Positions 17,439 to 26,250 of a stretch of DNA of 64,000 bases are shown here, piece after piece. How positions within the stretch are numbered: position 1 is the first letter of the stretch; every line of letters starts with the position of its first letter. The DNA is taken from NCBI GenBank assembly GCA_964559175.1, contig CAZLGT010000011.1, positions 29,752-93,751 on the forward strand, in the 5' to 3' direction. The notes below the pieces were generated by a model. It ran no database searches. It worked only from the letters and a program-made list of their open reading frames with translations, and was not told the origin of the DNA. A program made the position numbers and the translations under genes. The DNA is from Mariniphaga sp964559175 (GTDB lineage Bacteria > Bacteroidota > Bacteroidia > Bacteroidales > Prolixibacteraceae).

Positions 17439-18805
17439 TGGATGAAAAAATAAAATACCATGCATTGAAAGTGGATACAGAAAAATGTTTTGGCTGTACA
17501 CATTGCATGAGAATTTGTCCTACCGAGGCCATTCGCATCGAAAACGGAGTGGCTGTAATTGATGACCGGCGTTGTGTCGATTGCGGCAACTGCCTGCGTG
17601 CCTGTCCGGTAGAGGCGTTTTATGTTGAACATGCCGAACTGAGCCAGATTGAAGGCTTTAAATACAGGGTTGTATTGTTTCCTTCGGTTTTTATTGGCCA
17701 GTTTGCCGAAATTTATTCCGAGGGCCGTATCTACGAAGCTTTGCTGAACCTTGGGTTTACTCATATTTTCGAGGTAGAGCAGCCTGCCTCGTGGTTGATG
17801 GAATCGGTTAAGGAAAGCCGGAAAGAGAATACCGATGGCCCGCTTATTTCTTCGTTTTGTCCGGCCATTGTAAGGTTAATTCAATGCAAATACCCATCGC
17901 TTGCCGGAAATATTTCCCGCCGCAAAGCTCCGCACGATTTGGCTGCTCATTTTGCCATTCAGCAATTGAAAAACCAGGGTGCATCTGAAAACGAAATAGG
18001 CATTTTTTACGTTTCGCCCTGCTCCGCAAAAATGGCGGCTGTGAATGAACCGGTGGCCGAAAAAGAGTCCATTGTTACGGGCATCATCAATATGAAGGAT
18101 TTATATAACCGCATCATGAAACTGATTCCGGCAAATGAAACCCGCGATACCACATCGTTTCGAAAATACCTGAGCCGGGAAGGAATTTTGTGGAGTTTGC
18201 CGCGGGGAGAAACTTCATGGTTCAAAAAAAAATCAATGGCCATCGACGGTATTCACAATGTGGTAAAGTTTCTGGAACGCTTAGAGAACGATGAGGTTCC
18301 CGAACTCGATTTTCTGGAATTAAAGTCATGCAGCCAGGGATGCGCAGGAGGTATTTTGCTCACAGGAAACAGGTTTCTTACCGTTGAACGATTGCAAAAA
18401 AGAGCTTTGAGGTATCCCAAAACTTCTCAAATTACAGTTGATGGTGTAAACAGTGAATTGGTAAAACAGAAACTGGTTACGGGAGAAGTGAAACCAAAAC
18501 CGGTTTTTATATTGGACGAAGACCGTTCACGCGCACTGGAAAAACTGCAAAGAATTGACGACATCCTTTGCCAGTTGCCCGGTATCGATTGCGGAGGATG
18601 CGGCGCTCCCAACTGCCATGCGCTGGCCGAAGATATTGTGCAGAGAAAAGCACGAATGACCGATTGTGTTTTTCTTCAGAATAAATTGATTAACGAGAAA
18701 AAAATTAAACCCGAAAAGGCCTGCAAAAACCTGGAGAAAACCTGGGGGAAAGAGCGTTTTGAGGCCGATTGCAATAAAAAAGGAGGTAGAAATGAAGGTT
18801 TCTGA
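17438..18805 (+). CDS. HydA-like iron-sulfur sensor (non-canonical [FeFe] hydrogenase domain)
   Basis: A protein of 455 residues: two [4Fe-4S] ferredoxin motifs (CFGCTHCMRICP, CVDCGNCLRACP), an [FeFe] hydrogenase large-subunit-like domain, and a C-terminal Fe-S domain (DCGGCGAPNCH). The four Cys that hold the [4Fe-4S] part of the H-cluster remain (C141 in SSFCPA, C195 in SPCSAK, C298 and C302 in CSQGCAGG). The proton-transfer Cys of the usual TSCCP motif is Phe, and the Met of MPC is Ser. Catalysis is therefore unlikely; a redox or H2 sensor fits better. Start taken at 17438 (TAATG overlap). Confidence 0.8.
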   Translation: MDEKIKYHALKVDTEKCFGCTHCMRICPTEAIRIENGVAVIDDRRCVDCGNCLRACPVEAFYVEHAELSQIEGFKYRVVLFPSVFIGQFAEIYSEGRIYEALLNLGFTHIFEVEQPASWLMESVKESRKENTDGPLISSFCPAIVRLIQCKYPSLAGNISRRKAPHDLAAHFAIQQLKNQGASENEIGIFYVSPCSAKMAAVNEPVAEKESIVTGIINMKDLYNRIMKLIPANETRDTTSFRKYLSREGILWSLPRGETSWFKKKSMAIDGIHNVVKFLERLENDEVPELDFLELKSCSQGCAGGILLTGNRFLTVERLQKRALRYPKTSQITVDGVNSELVKQKLVTGEVKPKPVFILDEDRSRALEKLQRIDDILCQLPGIDCGGCGAPNCHALAEDIVQRKARMTDCVFLQNKLINEKKIKPEKACKNLEKTWGKERFEADCNKKGGRNEGF

Positions 18806-19124
18806 ACTGGTTGAAAAGTACAACCTGAAAGTATTTGGCGGAGAACAGGGTCTGGAAAATGAAATTTCGGGCGGGTATGTTTCCGATTTGTTGAGCGATG
18901 TAATGGGCAATGCCGCCGAAAACGAGGTGTGGATTACCCTGCAAACGCATCAGAACGTAATGGCCATAGCCTCGCTGAAAGATTTGGCAGCCGTTATTCT
19001 TGTGAAAGGCTTTGAGCCCGACGAGGACACCCTTGCCCGGAGCCGTGAAGAAGGCATTCCGTTGCTGGGGACAAATCTCGGAACGTTTGAAATGGCCGGA
19101 AAACTTTACACCGATTTAAGCTGA
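18792..19124 (+). CDS. DRTGG domain protein 2
   Basis: A 110-residue single-domain DRTGG protein homologous to the one at 16678 (shared SDLLSDVM / SDLMSDVL segment). The start at 18792 follows AAAGGAGGT, an unusually strong Shine-Dalgarno for Bacteroidetes, 14 nt inside the end of the Fe-S sensor gene. Both copies flank the HydA-like sensor, which suggests a common complex or ligand. Confidence 0.8.
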   Translation: MKVSELVEKYNLKVFGGEQGLENEISGGYVSDLLSDVMGNAAENEVWITLQTHQNVMAIASLKDLAAVILVKGFEPDEDTLARSREEGIPLLGTNLGTFEMAGKLYTDLS

Positions 19125-19125
19125 C

Positions 19126-19866
19126 ATGAAAAAATTCAGGGCCGATTTACATATCCATACGTTGTTGTCGCCCTGTGCCGATTTGGAAATGACTCCGCGC
19201 AACATTGTGGAGAAAGCCAAAGCCGGCAGGCTTCAAATCCTTGGTGTTACCGATCACAATTCAACCAAAAACGCGTTGCTGGTTAAAAAGCTGGCCCAAA
19301 AAGAAGGCATATTTACCTTAACCGGCGCCGAAGTAACCACAAAGGAAGAAGTGCATTGCCTGGTTTTTTTTGACGACGAAAAACACCTGGCACTTTTTCA
19401 GCAGTTTATCGACGAAAACCTGCCTCAAATTCCAAATCCCGACGGGCACTTTGGCTACCAGCCGGTGATTGACGAGAATGAAAATATTCTTGAATTGATT
19501 CCCTGGTTTTTGCCGGCAGCACTCAACAAAGGCATTGAAAAAATTCAAAAGGTAGTGGAGGATCTGGACGGCCTTTTCATACCGGCGCATGTTGACCGGC
19601 CGGTTAACGGAATTTTCAGTCAGCTGGGTTTTATTCCCAAAGGGCTGAAATACGATGCATTGGGCATTTCGAGGTACAGTTCTGAAAAACATGTTATAAA
19701 ACAATATGTTTTAGAAAATAAAACCACCTTTATTCGCAATTCCGATGCCCATTATCTGGAACAAATTGGCGAAATTTACAGCGTCTTTAATTTGCAGGAA
19801 GTTAGCTTCGGCGAAGTGAGAAAAGCATTGAATCAACTTGATAACCGTTTTGTTGAATTGCCATGA
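19126..19866 (+). CDS. PHP domain metal-dependent phosphoesterase
   Basis: A 246-residue PHP-fold protein with metal-binding motifs RADLHIHT, VTDHNSTKN, a Glu in TLTGAEVTT, FIPAHVDRP and RNSDAHY. Family members hydrolyse phosphate esters or nucleotides; relatives include TrpH and YciV. It starts 1 nt after the DRTGG stop and overlaps the next gene by 4 nt (ATGA). PHP genes beside hydrogenase genes are also known in Thermotoga and clostridia, but a substrate is not established. Confidence 0.8.
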   Translation: MKKFRADLHIHTLLSPCADLEMTPRNIVEKAKAGRLQILGVTDHNSTKNALLVKKLAQKEGIFTLTGAEVTTKEEVHCLVFFDDEKHLALFQQFIDENLPQIPNPDGHFGYQPVIDENENILELIPWFLPAALNKGIEKIQKVVEDLDGLFIPAHVDRPVNGIFSQLGFIPKGLKYDALGISRYSSEKHVIKQYVLENKTTFIRNSDAHYLEQIGEIYSVFNLQEVSFGEVRKALNQLDNRFVELP

Positions 19867-20411
19867 AGACCATTTCAGATCATGTACTCGATATTGTGCA
19901 AAATTCGGTGAGGGCAAAGGCAACATTGATTGAAATCATAGTTGATGAAGACAAAATAAATGATTTTTACGCCCTGAAAATTAATGACAATGGTTGCGGA
20001 ATGAGCCCGGAGGTTTTACAGAACGCAGCCAACCCGTTCTTTACTTCGAGGAATACCCGGAAAGTGGGGCTGGGACTTTCGCTGCTGAAACAGAATGCTG
20101 AAGCTGCCGGCGGTTCGTTTCAGCTTTGGTCCGAGCCAGGAAAAGGTACGAATGTCCATGCCGTTTTTCAACTTTCGCACTACGACCGGCCGCCAATGGG
20201 TGATATTTGGGATACCTGGTATTTAACCTTGCTGAGTAACCCCGGTATCAGATTGGTTTACACGCACCAAACCGGGAAGGGAGCATTTAAGGTTGACTCG
20301 GAAGAGGTGCTCGAAACACTCGGGGGAGTAAGGCTGCAGCAAAAGCAAGTGAAAGAGGGAGTGATTGAATGGATTAAAAATAACCTGGAAGAAATAGAAG
20401 CAAGTAAGTAA
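19863..20411 (+). CDS. HATPase domain protein (histidine-kinase-like ATP-binding)
   Basis: A 182-residue protein consisting of a GHKL ATPase (DIVQNSVRAKAT N-box, INDNGCGMSPEV, GLGLSLLKQNAE, GKGTNVHAVF) and a short C-terminal tail. There is no dimerisation or phospho-His domain, so it is not a complete sensor kinase. It is the last regulatory gene before the hydrogenase subunits and is probably co-transcribed with them (22-nt gap). Confidence 0.8.
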   Translation: MKTISDHVLDIVQNSVRAKATLIEIIVDEDKINDFYALKINDNGCGMSPEVLQNAANPFFTSRNTRKVGLGLSLLKQNAEAAGGSFQLWSEPGKGTNVHAVFQLSHYDRPPMGDIWDTWYLTLLSNPGIRLVYTHQTGKGAFKVDSEEVLETLGGVRLQQKQVKEGVIEWIKNNLEEIEASK

Positions 20412-20433
20412 AATAAAAATAACCGTTTCAACT

Positions 20434-20829
20434 ATGACAAAAATAAAAACACTGGCTGATCTCAAAAAAATGAAAGATGAGGTACAGTCGAAGATCAAAT
20501 TGAGAGAAAACAGCGACCATCCCGAGCAAGTTGTTCAGGTAAAGGTGGGTATGGCAACCTGCGGAATTGCCTCCGGCGCCAAAGAAACCATGAAATATTT
20601 TGTGGACGAACTGGAGCAGCAGGCCATCGATGCAGTTGTTACACAAACCGGCTGTATGGGCTACTGTTATGCCGAACCTACCGTTGAAATAACACTGCCG
20701 GGGACAGATCCAGTGGTTTTCGGTTTCGTGGATAAAGAAAAAGCCCGCGAAATTATCGATGTATATATTAAACGCGGCGAACTTATCGACGGTGTGATTC
20801 CCCTGACTTTTAAAACTATTGACGATTAA
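20434..20829 (+). CDS. Small thioredoxin-like [2Fe-2S] ferredoxin-type protein
   Basis: A protein of 131 residues resembling the NuoE/COG3411 thioredoxin-fold ferredoxins, with ATCGIASGAKE and TGCMGYCYAEP. Only three cysteines are present in the whole protein (about C43, C75, C79), one short of the four usual ligands. It may bind an Fe-S cluster with a non-Cys ligand or serve another role. It is directly upstream of hydB in what looks like the hydrogenase operon. Confidence 0.8.
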   Translation: MTKIKTLADLKKMKDEVQSKIKLRENSDHPEQVVQVKVGMATCGIASGAKETMKYFVDELEQQAIDAVVTQTGCMGYCYAEPTVEITLPGTDPVVFGFVDKEKAREIIDVYIKRGELIDGVIPLTFKTIDD

Positions 20830-20850
20830 AAACAATTCAACTCATCAGTT

Positions 20851-22644
20851 ATGACCGATTATAAAATGCACCTGCTGGTTTGCGGTGGCACTGGCTGTAA
20901 AGCAGCAGAAAGTGATGAAATTAAAAGAATGCTGAAGCAGTGGATTGACGAAGTGGGTATGGAAGAAGAAGCCCAGGTTGTTTTTACCGGCTGTTTCGGG
21001 TTTTGCGAAAAAGGCCCCATCATAAAAGTATTGCCCGACAATACCTTTTATGTGAATGTTGCTCCGGCCGATGCCGAAGAAATAGTAAAGGAACATCTGG
21101 TAAAAGGACGTCCGGTGCAGCGTCTGTTATATAAAGACCCTGTATCGAGCCAAATCATCAGCGAATCCAAGTCTATGGATTTCTACAAAAAGCAGATGCG
21201 TATTGCCCTGCGGAATTGTGGCTTTATAAACCCGGAAAGCATTCAGGAGTACATTTCCCGCGACGGTTATATGGCGCTGGGTAAATGCCTCACCGAGCTC
21301 ACTCCCGAAGAAACCATTAAAGAAGTTAAAGACTCGGGTTTGCGGGGGCGTGGCGGCGGCGGTTTCCCTACCGGCTTGAAGTGGGAGATTACCCGCAACG
21401 TGGAGGCCGGCCAGAAATACGTGGTTTGCAATGCCGACGAAGGCGACCCCGGTGCATTTATGGACCGCTCCATTCTGGAAGGTGATCCTCATTCGGTGAT
21501 TGAAGCCATGGCAATATGCGGCTACTGCATTGGCGCCGATAAAGGTCTGGTTTACATCAGAGCCGAATACCCGCTGGCTATCGAACGGCTGAAAACTGCC
21601 CTCAACCAGGCCCGGGAATACGGATTGCTGGGAACCGATATTCTGGGAACAGGATTTAACTTCGAAATTGAAATCAGGCTGGGTGCAGGGGCGTTCGTTT
21701 GCGGAGAAGAAACAGCTCTCATTCATTCTATGGAGGGGTTGCGTGGCGAACCTACTTTCAAACCGCCGTTTCCGTCGGTTTCGGGTTACCTCGGCAAACC
21801 TACCAATGTAAATAACGTGGAAACTTTTGCCAATATCCCGGTAATTATAAATAAAGGCGCAGGTTGGTTTAATAAAATAGGTACCCAAAACTCCAAAGGC
21901 ACCAAAGTATTTGCCCTCGCCGGCAAAATTAATAACGTGGGACTTATTGAAGTGCCCATGGGAACTACCCTTCGCGAAGTGATTTATGATATTGGTGGTG
22001 GCATAAAAGACGGTAAAAAGTTTAAATCCGTGCAAACCGGTGGCCCCTCGGGAGGCTGCCTCACCAAAGATTTTCTGGACACCCCAATCGATTATGACAA
22101 CCTGCTCGCTGCCGGTTCCATGATGGGCTCGGGAGGTATGATTGTGATGGACGAAGACGACTGCATGGTGGGAATTGCCAAATTTTACCTTGAATTTACC
22201 CTGGAAGAGTCGTGTGGAAAATGCTCGCCCTGCCGGATAGGAAACAAGAGGTTGTATGAAATTCTTGAAAAAATAACCGAAGGAAAAGGCGAGGAAGTTG
22301 ACATCGAACGGTTGAAGTTGCTGAGCAACGTAATAAAAGATACTTCGCTTTGCGGACTCGGTCAGACTTCACCCAACCCGGTATTGTCAACCATTCTTAA
22401 TTTTGAAGATGAATATCTGGCGCACGTTACCGAAAAGAAATGTCCGTCGGGGCAATGCAAGGCGCTTCTGAAATACGATATCATTGAAGATGCCTGTACC
22501 GGCTGTACACTTTGTTTCCGAAACTGCCCGGTGGGGGCCATTACGGGTGAACGCAGACAGCCGCACTACATCGATCAGTCGCTTTGTATCAAATGTGGCG
22601 TTTGTTTCGAAAAATGTAAATTCAATGCAATAAAACTGACATAG
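20851..22644 (+). CDS. hydB: NAD-dependent [FeFe] hydrogenase, beta (flavin) subunit
   Basis: A NuoF-like subunit of 597 residues. The order is: thioredoxin-like [2Fe-2S] domain (CGGTGC, TGCFGFC), the FMN/NAD-binding NuoF core (GLRGRGGGGFPTGLKW near 163, CNADEGDPGAFMDR), an SLBB-type region, the [4Fe-4S] site ESCGKCSPCR with TSLCGLG, and a C-terminal ferredoxin with two clusters (CTGCTLCFRNCP, CIKCGVCFEKC). This is the domain set of HydB from electron-bifurcating or NAD-linked HydABC enzymes. It exchanges electrons between NAD(H), ferredoxin and HydA. hydA starts 2 nt after its stop. Confidence 0.93.
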   Translation: MTDYKMHLLVCGGTGCKAAESDEIKRMLKQWIDEVGMEEEAQVVFTGCFGFCEKGPIIKVLPDNTFYVNVAPADAEEIVKEHLVKGRPVQRLLYKDPVSSQIISESKSMDFYKKQMRIALRNCGFINPESIQEYISRDGYMALGKCLTELTPEETIKEVKDSGLRGRGGGGFPTGLKWEITRNVEAGQKYVVCNADEGDPGAFMDRSILEGDPHSVIEAMAICGYCIGADKGLVYIRAEYPLAIERLKTALNQAREYGLLGTDILGTGFNFEIEIRLGAGAFVCGEETALIHSMEGLRGEPTFKPPFPSVSGYLGKPTNVNNVETFANIPVIINKGAGWFNKIGTQNSKGTKVFALAGKINNVGLIEVPMGTTLREVIYDIGGGIKDGKKFKSVQTGGPSGGCLTKDFLDTPIDYDNLLAAGSMMGSGGMIVMDEDDCMVGIAKFYLEFTLEESCGKCSPCRIGNKRLYEILEKITEGKGEEVDIERLKLLSNVIKDTSLCGLGQTSPNPVLSTILNFEDEYLAHVTEKKCPSGQCKALLKYDIIEDACTGCTLCFRNCPVGAITGERRQPHYIDQSLCIKCGVCFEKCKFNAIKLT

Positions 22645-22646
22645 AA

Positions 22647-24398
22647 ATGGATACAGTACACTTAACAATAGATAACAAGCCGGTAGTAGTAAAAAAGGGA
22701 ATCACCATACTGGAAGCAGCATCGAGCACAGGTGTTCACATTCCTACGCTTTGCCACATGAAGCTGGAAGATTTGAACATTGAAAACAAGCCCGGTGGCT
22801 GCCGCATTTGCGTTGTAGAGGTTGAAGGGCGCAGAAACCTGGCCCCGGCCTGCTGCACCGAAGTTGCCGAAGGAATGGTGGTTAATTCTCACAGCATTAG
22901 GGTTATAAATGCCCGCCAGACAGTGCTGGAGCTTATCCTTTCCGACCACCCGGCCGATTGCCTTATCTGTGCAAAATCGGGAAAATGCGAGTTGCAGGAT
23001 ATGGCTCACGACCTTGGAATCAGAGAGATTCACTACAAGGGAGAACAATCGACCTACCGCGAAGATACTTCGCCCGCCATTATCCGCGATGTAGATAAGT
23101 GCATCATGTGCCGCCGTTGCGAAATGATGTGCAACGAAGTACAGACCGTTGGTGTGCTTAGCGCCATCAACCGTGGATTCAATGCTGTGGTTTCTCCGGC
23201 GTTTGAGATGAACCTCGACCATTCGGTTTGCACCTATTGCGGTCAGTGTGTGGCCGTTTGTCCTACCGGTGCATTAACCGAAGTGGACCAAACCGCGCAT
23301 GTGATTCGGGCGCTCTCCGATCCGTCAAAAACAGTGATCGTGCAAACTGCCCCGGCAGTAAGGGCTGCCCTTGGCGAAGAGTTTGGCCTCGAACCAGGTA
23401 CGCTGGTTACCGGAAAGCTGGTAGCTGCTTTACGCAGACTCGGTTTCGACCATGTGTTCGATACCGACTTTGCTGCCGACCTCACCATTATGGAAGAAGG
23501 CACAGAAATGCTGAACCGGCTTTCGCGGTTCCTCGAGGGCGATGAAAGTGTGAAGCTGCCCATCCTTACCTCGTGTTGCCCTGCCTGGGTGAAGTTTTTC
23601 GAACACCAGTTTCCCCAAATGAAGGATATCCCTTCAACCGCACGTTCACCACAGCAAATGTTTGGCAGCATTGCCAAAACCTATTTTGCTGAAAAGATGA
23701 AAATTAAGAGGGAAGACCTCGTAGTGGTTTCCATTATGCCCTGCGTGGCTAAAAAATATGAATGTGGCCGCGATGAATTTAAAGTGAATGACAATCCCGA
23801 TGTGGATTACGCCATTACCACCCGCGAGCTTGCCGGATTGATTAAGCTGGCCAACATTAACTTCAGCCGTTTGCCCAACGAGGAATTCGATTTACCGCTG
23901 GGCGAATCATCTGGTGCGGGGGTTATTTTTGGCACCACCGGCGGGGTAATTGAAGCGGCTGTACGCACAGCTTTTGAGCTTTATACGAAAACGCCCTTGC
24001 AAAGACTCGATTTTCACGAATTGCGCGGCATGGAAGGAATACGCCAGGCTACCATCGATTTTGGCGGATTCCCGCTTAAAATTGGTATCGCCCACGGACT
24101 GGGAAATGCCCGTCGGCTGCTTGAAAAAATAGAATCGGGTGAAAGCGAATTTCATGCCATCGAAATCATGAGTTGTCCCGGAGGTTGCATTGGCGGCGGC
24201 GGACAGCCTTACCACCATGGTAATGCCGATATTCTGAAAAAACGTCAGATGGCTATCTATCAGGAAGACAGTAACAAAAAGATTCGGAAGTCGCATGAAA
24301 ATCCATACATTATTCAGCTTTACGAAGAATTTCTGGGTAAACCAATGAGCGAAAAAGCACATCATTTGTTGCATACCGAGTATTTCGACAGAACTTAA
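22647..24398 (+). CDS. hydA: [FeFe] hydrogenase catalytic subunit, trimeric HydABC type
   Basis: The catalytic subunit (583 residues) makes or oxidises H2. N-terminal clusters are a [2Fe-2S] domain, a His-ligated [4Fe-4S] site (HPADCLICAKSGKC, about 101-114) and two [4Fe-4S] sites (CIMCRRCEMMC, CTYCGQCVAVCP). All three H-cluster motifs are intact: TSCCPAW (near 308), MPCVAKKYE (near 365) and EIMSCPGGCIGGGGQP (near 506), followed by the small-subunit-like tail. It fits group A3, usually bifurcating H2 production from NADH plus reduced ferredoxin. HydEFG maturases are not in the window. Confidence 0.95.
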   Translation: MDTVHLTIDNKPVVVKKGITILEAASSTGVHIPTLCHMKLEDLNIENKPGGCRICVVEVEGRRNLAPACCTEVAEGMVVNSHSIRVINARQTVLELILSDHPADCLICAKSGKCELQDMAHDLGIREIHYKGEQSTYREDTSPAIIRDVDKCIMCRRCEMMCNEVQTVGVLSAINRGFNAVVSPAFEMNLDHSVCTYCGQCVAVCPTGALTEVDQTAHVIRALSDPSKTVIVQTAPAVRAALGEEFGLEPGTLVTGKLVAALRRLGFDHVFDTDFAADLTIMEEGTEMLNRLSRFLEGDESVKLPILTSCCPAWVKFFEHQFPQMKDIPSTARSPQQMFGSIAKTYFAEKMKIKREDLVVVSIMPCVAKKYECGRDEFKVNDNPDVDYAITTRELAGLIKLANINFSRLPNEEFDLPLGESSGAGVIFGTTGGVIEAAVRTAFELYTKTPLQRLDFHELRGMEGIRQATIDFGGFPLKIGIAHGLGNARRLLEKIESGESEFHAIEIMSCPGGCIGGGGQPYHHGNADILKKRQMAIYQEDSNKKIRKSHENPYIIQLYEEFLGKPMSEKAHHLLHTEYFDRT

Positions 24399-24411
24399 AA
24401 AACTATTCATC

Positions 24412-24921
24412 ATGCCAAAAATAAAACTTGCAGAAAACACGGTTCAAATCATAAAGGATGTTTGTGCCGAATTCAATAACAGCGAAGGGGAACTGATTAA
24501 TGTTTTGCACAAAGTTCAGCATAAACTGGGGTATTTACCTGCCGAAGTTCAGGAGGTTATTGCCCGTGAGTTAAAAACCTCGGTGGCCAAAGTGTATGGG
24601 GTTGTTACTTTTTACAGCTATTTTACCATGATTCCCAAAGGCGAATTTCCCATTTCCATTTGCATGGGAACAGCCTGTTATGTGCGTGGAGCCGAGCAGG
24701 TGTTATCCGAATTCAAACGGCAACTGAAGGTAGAGGTGGGCGAATCGACCGGCGACGGTAAGTTTTCACTGAACTGCCTGCGTTGCGTGGGAGCCTGTGG
24801 GCTGGCGCCGGTGGTTATGGTTGGCGAAAAAGTATTTGGAAGGGTAGCCCCTACGCAGGTGAAGCAAATTATTGCCGAATACCGCGAGGGTTGTCCGTCT
24901 GAACAGGCAAAATCAGCTTAG
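24412..24921 (+). CDS. hydC: NAD-dependent [FeFe] hydrogenase, gamma subunit (NuoE-like)
   Basis: A NuoE-like protein of 169 residues with a helical N-terminus and a thioredoxin-fold [2Fe-2S] domain. The four ligands are visible as CMGTAC (CxxxxC) and CVGAC (CxxxC). It completes the HydABC trimer and carries electrons near the flavin subunit. The end overlaps the convergent J-domain gene by 4 nt, with no terminator between them. Confidence 0.93.
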   Translation: MPKIKLAENTVQIIKDVCAEFNNSEGELINVLHKVQHKLGYLPAEVQEVIARELKTSVAKVYGVVTFYSYFTMIPKGEFPISICMGTACYVRGAEQVLSEFKRQLKVEVGESTGDGKFSLNCLRCVGACGLAPVVMVGEKVFGRVAPTQVKQIIAEYREGCPSEQAKSA

Positions 24922-25652
24922 GATATTTTTCGTTCATTTTTGATGTTCTCGTAGGCCTGATTTACCATCTGGAATTTGTCTTTGGCTGCCTTTTGGAAAT
25001 CTTCTCCCAGGTGGCTCACCTTATCCGGATGGTATTTCATGGCCATGCGGCGGTATGCTTTCTTTAATTCTTCGTTGGAGGCAGTGGGTTCAATTTCCAG
25101 AATTTTGTAGTCGGCATGTATATTGCGCACAAACATTGCCTGAATCGATTCAAAATCGCTGTTGCCAAGCCCCATTTCCTGAGAAATGTGCTGAATGAGC
25201 TGCCTCTCCTTTTCATCCACATGCCCATCGGCATTGGCAATGCCAAACAAAAAATGCAGCAGTTGCAGCCTGGCCGAGTAGTTCATGTTTTGCCTGATTT
25301 GCCGGCAAACTTCATTCACCGGAATGGTTTGTTTTAATAAGTCGCGCAAAAGTTTTAACGCTTCCTGTGCCGAGGCCTCTCCGAAATTTTGCACTAAAAA
25401 ATTTTTTACATAGTCCAGTTCCGACTTCATAACTTTCCCATCGGCTTTCATTACCGAGGCTACAAGCACAAGCAGACTCATAACATATCCGCCGGTAGTT
25501 GTTTGTCCCGGGTATCCGGTGGCTCGCCCCGTTTGCATTTCAGTGCTGCTCCCATCGATGATGGAACCAACCACAAACCCGAATATGGCGCCAATAGGCC
25601 CGCCAACAGCCCATCCAAGTCCTCCGCCAATCCATTTACCAAATTTTGCCAT
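24918..25652 (-). CDS. TerB-J domain co-chaperone (DjlA-like)
   Basis: A protein of 244 residues. The glycine-rich N-terminus (about 9-33) looks like a membrane-associating glycine zipper. A TerB-like helical domain follows (about 60-165). A C-terminal J domain (about 178-240) has YKILEIEPTASNEELKKAYR and the essential HPD tripeptide. This is the DjlA layout; such proteins stimulate DnaK at the inner membrane. It overlaps coaE by 17 nt and lies in the coaE-ybbR operon. Confidence 0.85.
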   Translation of the reverse strand: MAKFGKWIGGGLGWAVGGPIGAIFGFVVGSIIDGSSTEMQTGRATGYPGQTTTGGYVMSLLVLVASVMKADGKVMKSELDYVKNFLVQNFGEASAQEALKLLRDLLKQTIPVNEVCRQIRQNMNYSARLQLLHFLFGIANADGHVDEKERQLIQHISQEMGLGNSDFESIQAMFVRNIHADYKILEIEPTASNEELKKAYRRMAMKYHPDKVSHLGEDFQKAAKDKFQMVNQAYENIKNERKIS

Positions 25653-26238
25653 GCGTTTTTATGTTTTTGTCAATCCGAATAATTTCGGGTATCATCATTT
25701 CCTTATTGTCGTTTACCAGAATTTTATCGGCCAGTTTTTGTTTATCCTCCTCCGGCCACTGTTTTCCTATTCGTTTTTCAACGGTTTCTGCATTCACCCC
25801 GTCGCGCTTCGCAACCCGCTCTATTCGCTGATCTTCCGGAGCGGTTACCAGCAGGGTATAATCCATCATTTTATAAAACCCGCTTTCGAACAAAATGGCA
25901 GCTTCGTGTATCACATAAGGGAAATGCTTATGTTCATTCAGCCAGTTCTCAAATTCTTTTCGAACAGCCGGATGTACCAGTTCATTCACTTTTGCCAGCT
26001 GAATATCGTCGGTGAAAATGATGGAAGCAAGTTTTTTTCGGTCAGGTTTGCCATTGGCTTTGTAAATGCCGGCTCCAAACAGGCGAATCAATCCGTTTTT
26101 TAACTCTTCACTGGATTCATAAAGTTGTTTGGCTGCAACATCGGCTTCAAAAACAGGTACCCCCAGCATTTGAAAAACCCTGCATACTGTCGATTTTCCG
26201 CTGCCAATTCCTCCAGTTATTCCAATTACCAGGGCCAT
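25636..26238 (-). CDS. coaE: Dephospho-CoA kinase
   Basis: This enzyme catalyses the last step of coenzyme A synthesis, phosphorylating the ribose 3'-hydroxyl of dephospho-CoA. The 200-residue length is typical. The P-loop is GITGGIGSGKST (6-17), FEADVAAKQL is the substrate-site region, and HPAVRKEFENW and RDGVNAETVEKRI are family motifs. It lies 12 nt after the YbbR gene and overlaps the J-domain gene. Confidence 0.95.
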   Translation of the reverse strand: MALVIGITGGIGSGKSTVCRVFQMLGVPVFEADVAAKQLYESSEELKNGLIRLFGAGIYKANGKPDRKKLASIIFTDDIQLAKVNELVHPAVRKEFENWLNEHKHFPYVIHEAAILFESGFYKMMDYTLLVTAPEDQRIERVAKRDGVNAETVEKRIGKQWPEEDKQKLADKILVNDNKEMMIPEIIRIDKNIKTHGKIW

Positions 26239-26250
26239 ACAAAATGTTTT

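Noticed and set aside
21127..22035. 302-codon open frame on the reverse strand inside hydB
   Set aside because: It is antisense to a strongly conserved NuoF-like gene, has no family motif and follows from codon bias of the real gene.
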